DNA from: Batrachochytrium dendrobatidis JAM81
Lineage: Eukaryota; Chytridiomycota; Chytridiomycetes; Rhizophydiales
Direction of reading: 5' to 3'
Assembly: GCF_000203795.2 (NCBI RefSeq)
Contig: NW_006281100.1
Coordinates: forward strand, 422,535-486,534
DNA: 64,000 nt
A program made the translations under genes and the position numbers. Positions 34,476-45,042 of the stretch are shown in pieces (the first letter of the stretch is position 1; every line of letters begins with the position of its first letter). Below the pieces are notes generated by a model. That model was not told the origin of the DNA. It made no database searches and saw only the letters and a list, made by a program, of their open reading frames with translations.

Positions 34476-37400
34476 TCATGAAATGGCAGAATGCACTTTA
34501 AAGTCTTCGAGAATCACTTTAAATATCTTGCCTCGATCCTTCCATTTTCTAACCTTGACTCGCAAGAGTTGGTCCGTCATTCGTGATCCGTGCCCTACTC
34601 CATTTGAGCAATCGCTTGAGTAGCTGATATGGTCTATAAAACGGCCCACCATTTGGGATATTAGGGGCGATATACCATGCTCTAATGCTAGAGATACAGC
34701 CAGATTTAGTGCTCCAAGTAATAAAATGAACCACCGCGCTTGGATCGGCATTACGAGAATTCCGAGTTGTTCAATCATCCAGTTGGTTGGACATATTGTG
34801 ACAATTGTTGTAAGTATGCTCAGTAAAGCTAGTGTTGTTACATATGGAACTGATTTTCGTTTATAATATACCCATCAAAATGAAACACATGGCTTGTTAG
34901 TATCACATTTTAGAACGACACCAAACTGGATCTACTGCTTACGTATCAGTTGGATCAGGCATGGCATCTTGAATAGCCAATTACAACAAAAACGTACCAT
35001 TTTTCCAAATCGTTTCTTGATACGGCGGCCCAACAGTAAACACCACAGCAACAATAATATACTGAAAACAACTCACTAGAAATACCGATGTGTTTTCAAA
35101 ACTAGAGTATGTCTGATTCTCCATATCTGCCTTGCCTTTATAATACCATGGCTGACTGCGTACCCAGAAAAAGACAAAAAATTGAAACGTAGCTTGAATA
35201 ATAACTTGTCCAATTAGACTTGTCAGTACCTTTTTGCTGACCAAACTCGCTGTAGGACGTTTACTAGCTATGCTCGAGTAAGGTCCTGTGCGGCCCATAA
35301 ATACAGCAATGGGGATGATCAGCATCAGATCAATGTACATGAATTGAAAATCCTCAATGTTCTGGCCGATAGAGTAGAGGAGGGACACCGTCGTGAATTG
35401 GATTAAAGAATAAAGTGCCATGTATTTAAAGCAGCTAAAGGAAGTAACAAGAGCAGCACGACCTTCGCGAATCACTCGCAAAACACATTCAAGATCGCTG
35501 GATTTGGATGTAAAAGGAGCCGCAACAGAAGCCTCTGCCTCAGAGAGCGATAGTCCCGTATCGGCTGCCTTGAGTGCACCACAATCGTTGGTACCATCGC
35601 CACAAAACCCAACACAGTATCCCAGATGCTGAAGGTTTTCCACTAAAAAGTGTTTTTGATCCGGCGACATTCGAGAGAAAACTTGACATTTTACTAGCAT
35701 CTATCAAGCAAAATCAACCAAATAAATATGCTGGCTATTCATGCACAAATAATCGAGTCTAACTCCATGCCAGTAGCTTACCCTCTCAAACGTCTCATCG
35801 TTACTAAAATCAAGCATCCATTGAAACACGTCACCTGTAATGGCAAGCTCATAATTATTGAGTTGGATTTCCAAAGATTCTGCCCAGCTTTGTTGAAGTC
35901 TAGAAGTAGACCGTGCTAAACTACTCGACGATCTTCGCGCAAGTGGATGTCCAGTTGGTAGAACAGGCTAAATTAAAACCAAATAATTAAAACAAGATGG
36001 CAATCGCACAGTTTGACAAGCTTCAAACATAACATCAAACCGATACCTTTAAAAATTCACCATCAAGAACACTTCCACTCTTATCGACATCCTCCCATAT
36101 AATCCTTGCAAACTCTTCATGTGCCTCACCCTCAACAAACCTTGGCACATAAACCGTTTTTTCTGGATCGATTAATCCACATTCGCGCGACACTGAAATC
36201 GACGTCAGTAAACTGTCACCTGTACACATCACTTGTCGGATTTTAGCCTTGTGAAGTGTTTGAATAACCGGAGTAGTACCTGCTTTTAACTTGTTTTCAA
36301 ACACAATGAACCCAAGAAAATGCAAATCACATTCTACTGCTGATCGTTTCAGTTTCATCATGTTAGACCACGTCATACTCTCAAGTTTGCGCCATGCACA
36401 AGCAATGACTCTGTAGCCATGATGAGTGTAATTACGCAACTGTTCGTCAAAATCAGGTGGAAGTGACGATGAAATACAAATTGATCGCATAACCTCTGGT
36501 GCACCCTTGACAAATACTTTCATATCCTTGGACGCAACGGATGAAGGAGTTGTCGCGGAGTCGGCTAAGCCAGGTGAGTACATGCTGCTCCAGTACCGCA
36601 TTTGACGAACAATGACACTCATACGTCGCAAGCGACTTATAAATTCAAATTCACGCACAACACCTAGCTCTGTAAAGACTTCCTCTGAACCTACTCTTCC
36701 TCCATATCGCGATCCATTCACTACAGTGTCAAAATCAGGAACCCATGATGGTCGCACTACCATCATGGCGGCTGCGTGATGAGACTGTCCAGAACCAATT
36801 GAATGAGTTCGGCTCAATCTTCGTCGGAAAAATCCGCTTGGTTGTGTGTTTGCGTCTTCTTCAAGATGCCATCCAGTAAAATCAAACATGCGTAAATCAA
36901 GTGGATCGCCCACCAATGCTCCTTTGACAACCTTGATAGAGTGACACGTTGCCATGGCACACACAATCAGTGGATAAGTATGCTCGGATTCAATTGTGGT
37001 TACACCTCCCATTGCCAATTCACGCGGAGAAAATAAAGAAACACCTGATTGATTTGCGCTATATGAAACATTCAATGGTCCACCAGAACTATAGCTAGTG
37101 CGGGGTGATGGTGATGGCATGTTCATGCTTCCTTTCGTAGGTTTGTTACTAAAATCAATTCTTTGATTGGTAGCAAATGCTGGAACCAACGCATCCATAT
37201 TGCGATGCAAACCAGAAAACCGTGTAGGTGCATTAGGTTGAGGTACATCTTCAAATGGCGTCTCTCCCTTGTGTAAACACGGCGATGTAAATCTTATTCC
37301 CAAAACATCCAAGCCTTCCTGAGTCAAAGTTCCTGTTTTATCAAAGCACATGACATTGATCTTGCCACAGATATTGACTCTGGGTGGACTGGTACAAAAG

Positions 37401-39337
37401 ATATTTGTCTGACGTAGCCTACTCATGGCAAAGCTCGTTCCAATGGCAAGCGTTGCTGGCAATGCTGGTGGCACAACAATGGTGATTAGATCTAGTGCGC
37501 GAAGCATAATAGTTGTCCAAGGCATGCCAAGTTGGATAAAAAAGTAAAGTGATGAAGTAAATCCAAGTCCAGAAATTATGGCCAACACTCCAATAAACCG
37601 AAATGAATCTTGGTAAAACTTGAATTTGTTGGGCCGTGGAAACAAGATGGATCGAACAAGACTACCTTTGGTAGTATTGAATCCAGTACGCACAACAACA
37701 GCAACAGCACCACGGCGGGTAGCAAGTGGATCTTGAATTGTCGTGGGTTGGTCTACTAAATTGGCCAATGATGGACTATGTATACTATCGCCATCAACAG
37801 TACGGTCAGATCTGGTAATACCTGGACGTACACGAATCATCTCTGTTCCTGAAAACAAAAAGAAACGAGACATGCGACTACTGCTAGAAGGTTCTTCTTC
37901 TTCAAAGTTGATTGCACAAATATCTTGATCCGTAGCAGGAGATTTTGAAACAGGCAGACTTTCACCAGTGAGCATACTCTCATTGACAATGCAATCCCCA
38001 ACAAGCAAGATGGCATCGCATGGAACAATTGGAATCTGACCCGATTCCAACTCAAACAAGTCGCCTGGAACAAGTTCTTCGGATCTGCCATAGGACCAAG
38101 CCCCATCGCGCCAGTACCGAACTTGGCAGGAAAAGCGGCTGAGTTCACGAATACGACGCAGCATACCCTTGGTGTCAATCAATGTAGCAAGAGCAGAAGT
38201 TGTGGTGATGATCAAAATACAGATGGCGTATTGGTAATAGGAATCCAAACACCATAGAATAATACTTGCAATTTGAAACACAAAAAACGGATGCAGGACT
38301 TCATCCACTAACAGTCGAAATGTCGACTTTTCCTTGATATTGATGGTATTAGATCCAAACAAGGTGACTTTGCGGGAAATTTCTAGGTTTGAATCCCTAT
38401 TGCTTGTAATATAATTTACTGATTGCCATTTGGGATCTCGCCAGATATAATTGGGCAAAAATTTTCCAGAGACAGGGTCAAGAATGAACTTGAAATAACG
38501 ATACTCAAAGTACATGAGATAAGAAAGTAATATATCTTGTGGGATCTGAGAGACTGGAAGGGACGGATCGAAATGTTGTGGAAATGCACTGGATAATTTT
38601 CCCGCGAACGTGGCTTTTCTGACTGGTTCTAATGACTGTTCACCCCAATGGTTGATCAAATAAACATGCGATGCCTGTTGCAGTATGCAGGATCGAGTTC
38701 GAGTCTTGACTTCCAGTTGAATATACCAGCGACAAAGCAGTAGGTACGCTCCACCTGTGATGATGCATAAAAAATAATAAATGGCAAGACTCATTGGGGT
38801 AACAATTCTTCCCTCGACGATAAAAGACAAGTCTTCATCTACTTGAATATCTTGCTTGCAGGCTAGATCAGATAGTTGTTGATATGGATTACTTGATGAT
38901 GGCAATCTCGTATAGTTGGTTTGAAATGCGGTTTGAGGAGTTGGTATTTCTGACCTGTGTTTAGAATATAAGCTAGCCTCATTATGTGAGCTAGTAGCAG
39001 ACAATGATACCTGAGTATCAGAACCTTCAGCCCCAGTGCTTGGATTGTCAGAAGCACCATGAGAATTAATAATGAGCGATAGAGAACTAGTGCGCGGATT
39101 AGCCCATAGAAAATTTTGCCGAGTCATGGCAGCACCAAACGATGAGCCATCAGAGAGCTCGCTGCCATTTCCGGCTTCAGTAGTTTTACTCACAAAAGTG
39201 CTTGAAGTGAATTCAGTCGCAGAGTTACTCAGCAACGCAGAGTGCACAGTAACAGTATCGAGATCAGAGCAATCAGACGAGTGAGTGAAATCTCCATTAG
39301 CAGATGTATGGCTTTTTTTGTTGGTTGAGCTGGACAT
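34476..39337 (-). CDS. P5B-type ATPase (ATP13A2/Ypk9 family)
   Basis: Four exons (39337-36047, 35967-35782, 35700-34998, 34849-34476) join to 1517 aa. A Ser-rich N-terminal region of about 170 residues precedes the P5 N-domain. Motifs in order: MLTGESLPVSKSP (actuator TGES), PPALPATLAIG in M4, the phosphorylation site DKTGTLTQ (Asp666), FVKGAPEVM in the nucleotide-binding domain, TGDSLLTSISVSRECG, GDGTNDCGALKAADTGLSLS, and six further membrane helices. PPALP in M4 marks P5B enzymes; P5A enzymes have PPELP. P5B pumps export polyamines or metals from vacuoles and lysosomes to the cytosol. Ypk9 and ATP13A2 are the named relatives. The last intron is joined at WKN|VPYVTTLALL; a tempting 25-bp mini-exon at 34943-34967 breaks the frame and is excluded. 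Confidence 0.93.
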
Positions 39338-40064
39338 GAAACTGGATTTATACTCTTGTTATTACGATGGTTAAAGCAGGAGACTGTTAAAGTATGAATA
39401 TGTAGTAAGCAATGGATATGGTAGTGCTTTCCAAGTGCTGAAGAGTTTAGTAAGCCTGGACGAGTTATTGTTGAATAAAGACCAAACAGTGGAGCCTCAG
39501 TTGGACTAATTAAACCAATAAATGAAAGCTATTCTACCTAGGAGAGCATAACAAACGGCGGATCACACCGTCTACAAATGGATAGTTTACTGAACAAGAC
39601 AGCAAGTAGTTGTCAGAATTGATGGAAATTACTGTGATTTTCGCGAGTTTTTCAAGCTTTGATTATCAGAACCAGTTTTAGAATGTGTAATGGTTTAGCA
39701 TTCTCTAGTCTAGGTCATAACTTGCTTAAAAGACTGATAAAGTCAACTCAACAAACTGTCTCTTTCTACTAGTCAAACCATCTCAACTGGCGTTGCTTGA
39801 CCATTGCTGGATCCGAGAGTTTTCAATGTCTTGCAGTTGGATTGATAACAAGCCAAATCAGCATGTACCCAACTGCTCAAGATTAAGTGACATTTTCTCT
39901 TGTCTAAACATTGATACATTACTGAATCAACTCTTGATCTCTAAAAGACACGACATTCAAGCTGGCCTTCTTATGGCAATAATACACAATAACAGTATTG
40001 GGTTCCCAGCATGCATATCAAAACCATTTACACAAATATCAATAAGCTGTTTAAAGCATTATAG
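39338..40064. other. Intergenic upstream of the P5B ATPase
   Basis: It should include the ATPase promoter and the 3' region of the receptor gene. A 91-codon plus-strand ORF (39793-40068) overlaps the receptor stop and lacks protein-like composition. Confidence 0.4.
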
Positions 40065-41393
40065 TTAAAAATGTTCATTTCGGTAATAAACATCTGATGT
40101 GGCTTCAATAGGAAACTCGACTCCTGGCTGTCTTGATGGTGGGTAATGCGCAGGCAAAGATGGCAAATCCTTTTTTAGCGAAAAGATTTTTGTCCATAAT
40201 TCCAACAAAGACCGACTTAGTCGATAGTCGCATACAATAAACACAATAGGATTTACAACGGTTGTTGTAATATACAAAAAATGTCCCAACTTTAACAGAT
40301 CAGTTCTAGGAATGGCGTTTTGATGCCGCATTAAAAGCTTTATACACATAGATAAAGCCCATAATGCAATAAACGCTATGGTAGTAATAAATCCACGCAT
40401 GGCAAGTGTCCGCATTGCATTAGCCAACTTTGAATTGACCCTCTTGGCTCGTGGCTGGATTATGGGGCTACCTGACGTGGAAGAGGGCTGTTCATTAGAC
40501 GATAATCCGTGTTGATGGTGATCAAGACGATGTGTATATTTTTGGGGTTTGGCATTTGTATCATCATCGAGAACTTCGGACGCGCTAAAACTGGCCTGCA
40601 GCTTTTTATCAATAGAGCGAATAACCATATAGATATGGGTGTATGCAGCCACGACTACAATAGGAGTAACGATCAAGAGACAAAAACTCATTAAAAAGAA
40701 TGGATTTCTTCTAAATCCCTTCCCCATGAAAGAACCTCGACCGCCATTCATTGTCTCATTTCCAAAAACCCGACTCGAGTTTGAGCGAAAGTTCTGTCTT
40801 GGTTGTGTAAAAGATTGCCAGGTATGTGTTGTATTAGATGGGTCGTATGTAGAGTTGCCAATATATCGAAAGTGGTGGGAAAATGGAAAGCACAGGAGAC
40901 CATTTCCAATAGCATGAGGAGGGTACATGATAACCATGGTGATAACAATACTAAGTGTGGCTGCCCAAGTGAAAGCTAACCACGCTAAGATGCATTGATA
41001 CGATTGTTCTAGTTGACGATAAACTATGGTTTTCCAGTTAACAATAGCAATCGCCATATAGCAGAAAGCAATCGAATACTGAGAGCCGTCGTAGATTAGT
41101 AAAAAGGCAACACACATGCCAGGCTCGGTGACCAGAATAGGAGTATTTTGTATCAGTGACCCAGCAGCAATAATGAACAAAAGAAGAGCAAGTAGCAGGT
41201 CGACCAGTAGGATATTAGCGTTGAAGACATAGTCAGGGGATCTACCGTTTCTGTATATAGCTGTAAGGAGGACTGAGTTGAGCAAGATGGCAATGGTCGT
41301 AATAACCAACTGACCACCCATAAGTGAGGGTTGGTACTCATTCCTAAACTCGGATTCAAAAGTTGACGAGTTCATCATGTACAGGCGTACCAA
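40065..41393 (-). CDS. Seven-transmembrane receptor, rhodopsin-like, paralogue 1
   Basis: This single exon encodes 442 aa with seven hydrophobic segments: near LVITTIAILLNSVLLTAIY, NILLVDLLLALLLFIIAAG, a third ending in YMAIAIVNWKTIV, CILAWLAFTWAATLSIVI, LMSFCLLIVTPIVVVAAY, GFITTIAFIALWALSMCI and FLYITTTVVNPIVFIVCDYR. The N-terminus and the second extracellular loop carry several N-glycosylation sites (NSST, NSTY, NTTH, NSS). The third cytoplasmic loop is long and basic. TM7 has NPIVFIVCD in place of class A NPxxY, and the end of TM3 has NWK instead of DRY. It is a probable plasma-membrane G-protein-coupled receptor with unknown ligand. The paralogue at 42687 shares the FMAIAxxNWKTIV, RGxxTTxxFxxLWxxSM and PIVFIxCDxR blocks. 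Confidence 0.78.
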   Translation of the reverse strand: MVRLYMMNSSTFESEFRNEYQPSLMGGQLVITTIAILLNSVLLTAIYRNGRSPDYVFNANILLVDLLLALLLFIIAAGSLIQNTPILVTEPGMCVAFLLIYDGSQYSIAFCYMAIAIVNWKTIVYRQLEQSYQCILAWLAFTWAATLSIVITMVIMYPPHAIGNGLLCFPFSHHFRYIGNSTYDPSNTTHTWQSFTQPRQNFRSNSSRVFGNETMNGGRGSFMGKGFRRNPFFLMSFCLLIVTPIVVVAAYTHIYMVIRSIDKKLQASFSASEVLDDDTNAKPQKYTHRLDHHQHGLSSNEQPSSTSGSPIIQPRAKRVNSKLANAMRTLAMRGFITTIAFIALWALSMCIKLLMRHQNAIPRTDLLKLGHFLYITTTVVNPIVFIVCDYRLSRSLLELWTKIFSLKKDLPSLPAHYPPSRQPGVEFPIEATSDVYYRNEHF

Positions 41394-42429
41394 ACCAGAC
41401 GAAAAATCAAGTTAAGCCAATCAAGATACAAGAGCTATTTCCAATAGTGACTAGTTGGATTGACACTGATGATGTTGAACAGTAAAAACCCGACAAGCCA
41501 ACTAAACTATATATGAATCAACCGGACAACTTTGGCCAAAGTGACTCGATCCAATATATGTGGCAAATAGATTGAATAGAAATGTTGAATGTTTTAAAAG
41601 CACAATTTAAAACTCGAGCAATTTGAAAATGAATAATCAATATTGGAATGTGTGGCGACCTCCACTCACTAGCAACTGGCAATTCCGCTCAATCCACGTC
41701 TTTTTAAAATGCTACTTGTGCTTGTTTAGACTTGTTTAGACTTGCTTAGGCTTCAATGCAAGATGATCAACTGCTACTGCTAATGTGCGTACCAGCACAT
41801 ACTATCATTCTCAACTAAAATGTTTTCTTCACCACCTGTACAAACCAATGAATAATTTTGCAGTCTTCCATCGAACCAAGTAGCCTCATTTAAACACTAC
41901 CCGCATCACACGATCCACTTCAATGTTGGAACAACCCCATCACTCTCCCGATCATATGGCAAATGAGGCAAGGCAATCAATGTGACATGTTAAAATATAT
42001 TTTACTGGAATGTTGAGAATCAACAGTTGGAACAAGTTTGTTGGCTGCTTTCAAATCCACATCTATCACAGCCAACCCAACTGCAAGTTTGATGCTTAGT
42101 TGCCACCATACATGTCTATATGGTCCATCATCCAAACAAACAATACATTGCAAGCAATTGCATAGCCATCATTCACTCATTAAACACTGCCCAACAGCAA
42201 TTCCAGTAAAGCACGCATTTGAATCGAGTTCTACAAATGGACCAAATGGAATTCCTTCTAGTCGTAGACTCAGCCTGTGGCAAAGTCAAGTCATTACACT
42301 TTTATCAACAAATCCCGTATTCACTAAAGCCACCATATTATGATGTCATGTTATACAAACCTAGAAAATTTTGTCAATCCGTGTAACCACCTGGACAGAT
42401 GCAAATCAAGGGTCAAAAACAGCTTATCA

Positions 42430-42459
42430 AGGGTCTACTCAGATTTTCAGGTAGACCCT
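42430..42459. other. Perfect 9-bp hairpin
   Basis: AGGGTCTAC at 42430-42438 and GTAGACCCT at 42451-42459 form a perfect stem with a 12-base loop. It lies 228 bp beyond the receptor 2 stop codon on that gene's 3' side and could mark a 3' UTR or regulatory structure. Confidence 0.5.
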
Positions 42460-42654
42460 CAGATGACAATTGTGTTCACGGTACCTGAACCCACCCTATT
42501 ACCGCCGTACTCTCAAAGTGAGGTCTAGAGTCAAGGTATAATAATGATTTTATTGAGCAACTTCAACCACAAAGAACTAGGTCCATGGAATTCAATTGAT
42601 AAAAGGAAAGCGCAGCAATATTTAGCCACTGTTTATATCCCAGAGCAAAATAGC

Positions 42655-42686
42655 GACCAAGTATTTCATTTTACGTGGATATGGCT
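42655..42686 (-). repeat. TIR element end, copy M, abutting a stop codon
   Basis: On the minus strand the sequence reads AAAGCCATATCCACGTAAAA directly after the final TTT of receptor 2, so the TAA stop is formed at the TA that normally flanks the element. A TGAAATAC stretch follows, consistent with the family's inner TIR. Confidence 0.6.
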
Positions 42687-44132
42687 TTAAAATGGTCTCC
42701 ATCTTATCAGCGATCGTGGAGAAGACGGGACATCTGCATCTGTAGTAATTCTTGCGTCTACGGAACTCGCAATCCCCAAAAACTTGAACAGCGACTGGCG
42801 GATTCGACAATCACATGCAATGAATACAATCGGAGTGGTAACAATAGTCATTATATACAAGATATGGCCAGTATTTATCCATATACCAAGACCCCATTTG
42901 TGGGTCAACGTGAGCAGAAAATCTCCGCTATTGTTACCGTTGTCGGCTACTGAATTCAACATGATTCGCATACCAACAAAGCTAATGACCATGGATATAC
43001 CCCATAGCAGGACAAATACCAGAGTGGTAACCAAACCACGAATGGCAAGACTGGACAATGCTCGATTGAGAAACTCGTCACTACGACACGTAGTTGAAAG
43101 AGAAGAGGCTGGTGTGGATGGAACCAGTCCTGATTGTGTCTTGCATCGCATCGAAAACTTGGAGCCTCTGCTAACACCAGACATACTACTGCTCTGACAA
43201 TTACGACTGGTCATTTCGCTTGGATTTACACTTTCTGGCAAGTTTGATTTGGAATTAGAATGGGCTGCAATGGGTTTCACTGTGACAATAAATGCAGCTG
43301 AACCAGGTTTGGGTGCAGAAGTACTCGTTGAAAAAGCTCCACAACCTTGTTCAACATCATCAACTAATGCACCTGCAGCCTCTCTATTGACACTTGGTCC
43401 GGGATTAGACTTGGCATCATTACTGACTGTAATACGCTTCAAACTTTGTCCAACTCGATGGACATGTATGTAAATGAGCGTGTACGATATACCGACCACA
43501 ACAGGAGTCAGTATGAGCAAGATAAGCTTGACGAACACAAAGGGAAGTTGTATTAAGCGGAAACGATAGCTCGGCATAGCTGCACTTGCTAGCTCATTTT
43601 TTCCAAAAGGGTAACACACAACTCCACTTGAAGACGCAGATAGATTGTGGGTAGCTGTGGATACTACTGTAATGGCGATTGCGATTGCCCATATAATCGA
43701 AAGAAAGATCGCAATGCACTTGCATGAATTGTATGCACTGTGCTTTACAATTGTTTTCCAGTTGAATACGGCAATAGCCATGAAGCAAATAGCACTCAAG
43801 TACTGCGAGCAGTCGTTTATAGAGGACACAACGTGACACATGTATGGTAAACTAAGAACGGATGATTCACTCCCGAGTGTGCCTACTGAAACGATGAAAA
43901 GGATTATACCTAGGATAAGATTGACAAAGAGAATACTGGCATTGAAGAGATATTCTACAGACTTGGTGTATTTGTACATGGCGATAAGAAGGATTGTATT
44001 AAGCACTATGCCAATTAATGAGATGCTGAGCTGAATGGAAATCAAACTCAAAGAATACGATTCGGTCGAGAATCCTCGTCGCTGTATGTTAACTAAGTCT
44101 ATGTTGTTGGTCCATTCATCCGGTAGGTTCAT
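42687..44132 (-). CDS. Seven-transmembrane receptor, rhodopsin-like, paralogue 2
   Basis: This single exon encodes 481 aa. Seven hydrophobic segments match paralogue 1 in order: around LSISLIGIVLNTILLIAMY, ILFVNLILGIILFIVSVG, a third ending FMAIAVFNWKTIV, IAIFLSIIWAIAIAITVV, FVKLILLILTPVVVGISY, GLVTTLVFVLLWGISMVI and ILYIMTIVTTPIVFIACDCR. The third cytoplasmic loop is very long (about 140 residues) and Ser-rich, with SRGSKFSMRCKTQSG resembling kinase sites. N-glycosylation motifs occur in the extracellular loops (NLS). TM3 has NWK in place of DRY and TM7 has TPIVFIACD in place of NPxxY. The ligand is unknown. The tandem arrangement with 40065-41393 on the same strand points to duplication, although the sequences are strongly diverged outside the helices. 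Confidence 0.78.
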   Translation of the reverse strand: MNLPDEWTNNIDLVNIQRRGFSTESYSLSLISIQLSISLIGIVLNTILLIAMYKYTKSVEYLFNASILFVNLILGIILFIVSVGTLGSESSVLSLPYMCHVVSSINDCSQYLSAICFMAIAVFNWKTIVKHSAYNSCKCIAIFLSIIWAIAIAITVVSTATHNLSASSSGVVCYPFGKNELASAAMPSYRFRLIQLPFVFVKLILLILTPVVVGISYTLIYIHVHRVGQSLKRITVSNDAKSNPGPSVNREAAGALVDDVEQGCGAFSTSTSAPKPGSAAFIVTVKPIAAHSNSKSNLPESVNPSEMTSRNCQSSSMSGVSRGSKFSMRCKTQSGLVPSTPASSLSTTCRSDEFLNRALSSLAIRGLVTTLVFVLLWGISMVISFVGMRIMLNSVADNGNNSGDFLLTLTHKWGLGIWINTGHILYIMTIVTTPIVFIACDCRIRQSLFKFLGIASSVDARITTDADVPSSPRSLIRWRPF

Positions 44133-45042
44133 ACTTGAAGTGCTTGTCAGCTAGCGTGCTATGCAAATAATAAGAGTATACTTGATTAAATGAAGGTTGA
44201 TAATTCTACAGATGCGATTAAAACGATGTTGCCAGCTAGAATCAGTGCGAATGAGCAGATCAAAACGACGTACAAGAAAGCGTTTTATCCTTCAAGTAGC
44301 AGCTGAGACTTTGCTGATGATAAGCAATCTTGGCAAGATCAGCACTTTGTTGCAATAACAAACATGACAAATGCGCTTGCATAGTTTATTATTGAGGGGG
44401 TGAATTTGATTTTTTAAATCCATGCCACTGGCTGTGTAGTATTTTGCAAACAAGTTACTTGGTCGAGGGGATAAACTGATTGTTTGGAAACTGCATTTTA
44501 AAATTATATCCATACATATAGATATGCTTTACATTATCGAATCTTTATATACTACCCTTTCTTGTCTGGTCTATCCATTAGTAGTATATAAGGAGCATCG
44601 GATGGTACCGTTTCCTTTGAATCAGGATCTTTACTACTTTCATTGGAAACAGACTTTGCAGGCATTCACTCCTTTTATGGGCTCTATGCTGATCAGGATT
44701 TATCATCTAAAACTCGATTAGGTTCTACACGACAGTTTTGAAAGTAGTTGGTTTCAAACCTGTGTAAACTGCCATGTAAAGCCAAATATCCTGAGCAGAT
44801 TCATCCATTATTAGTCCACCAAATAAATCAAAATGCGCTGTTTTACATTGATGGATTGGCATATCGGATAATAAGATATAACCGTCTTAATGACAAAGTG
44901 CTTTAATCTAGAAAGTAGTGATATGGAAATAGACATTGTTGTAGACTCAAGGTTTGTCGAGCATCAAGTTTGATCGTTTCTATTCAGTGCTGCTGTGTTT
45001 GCGCTTCCTTGCAAAGCTATTCACTGGCGATACTATACAGAT
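44133..45042. other. Divergent intergenic region between receptor 2 and TBC1D7
   Basis: Both promoters should be here. A plus-strand ORF at 44524-44721 has no conserved features. No TIR ends are seen. Confidence 0.4.

Larger units (their letters stand above)
41394..42686. other. Intergenic between the two receptor genes
   Basis: It contains the receptor 1 promoter, a short TTAGACTTGT tandem near 41727-41750, a perfect 9-bp-stem hairpin at 42430-42459, and a TIR end at 42660-42686. Overlapping open frames on both strands at 42038-42528 are protein-like in places (plus strand end VYSDFQVDPQMTIVFTVPEP) but I cannot build a gene. Confidence 0.4.

Noticed and set aside
34943..34967. A 25-bp mini-exon in the P5B ATPase
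   Set aside because: It has good splice signals but shifts the frame; direct joining of 34998 to 34849 keeps it.
42038..42528. Candidate small gene on the plus strand in the receptor spacer
   Set aside because: Both strands are open and partly protein-like, but no start, splice pattern or family could be supported.
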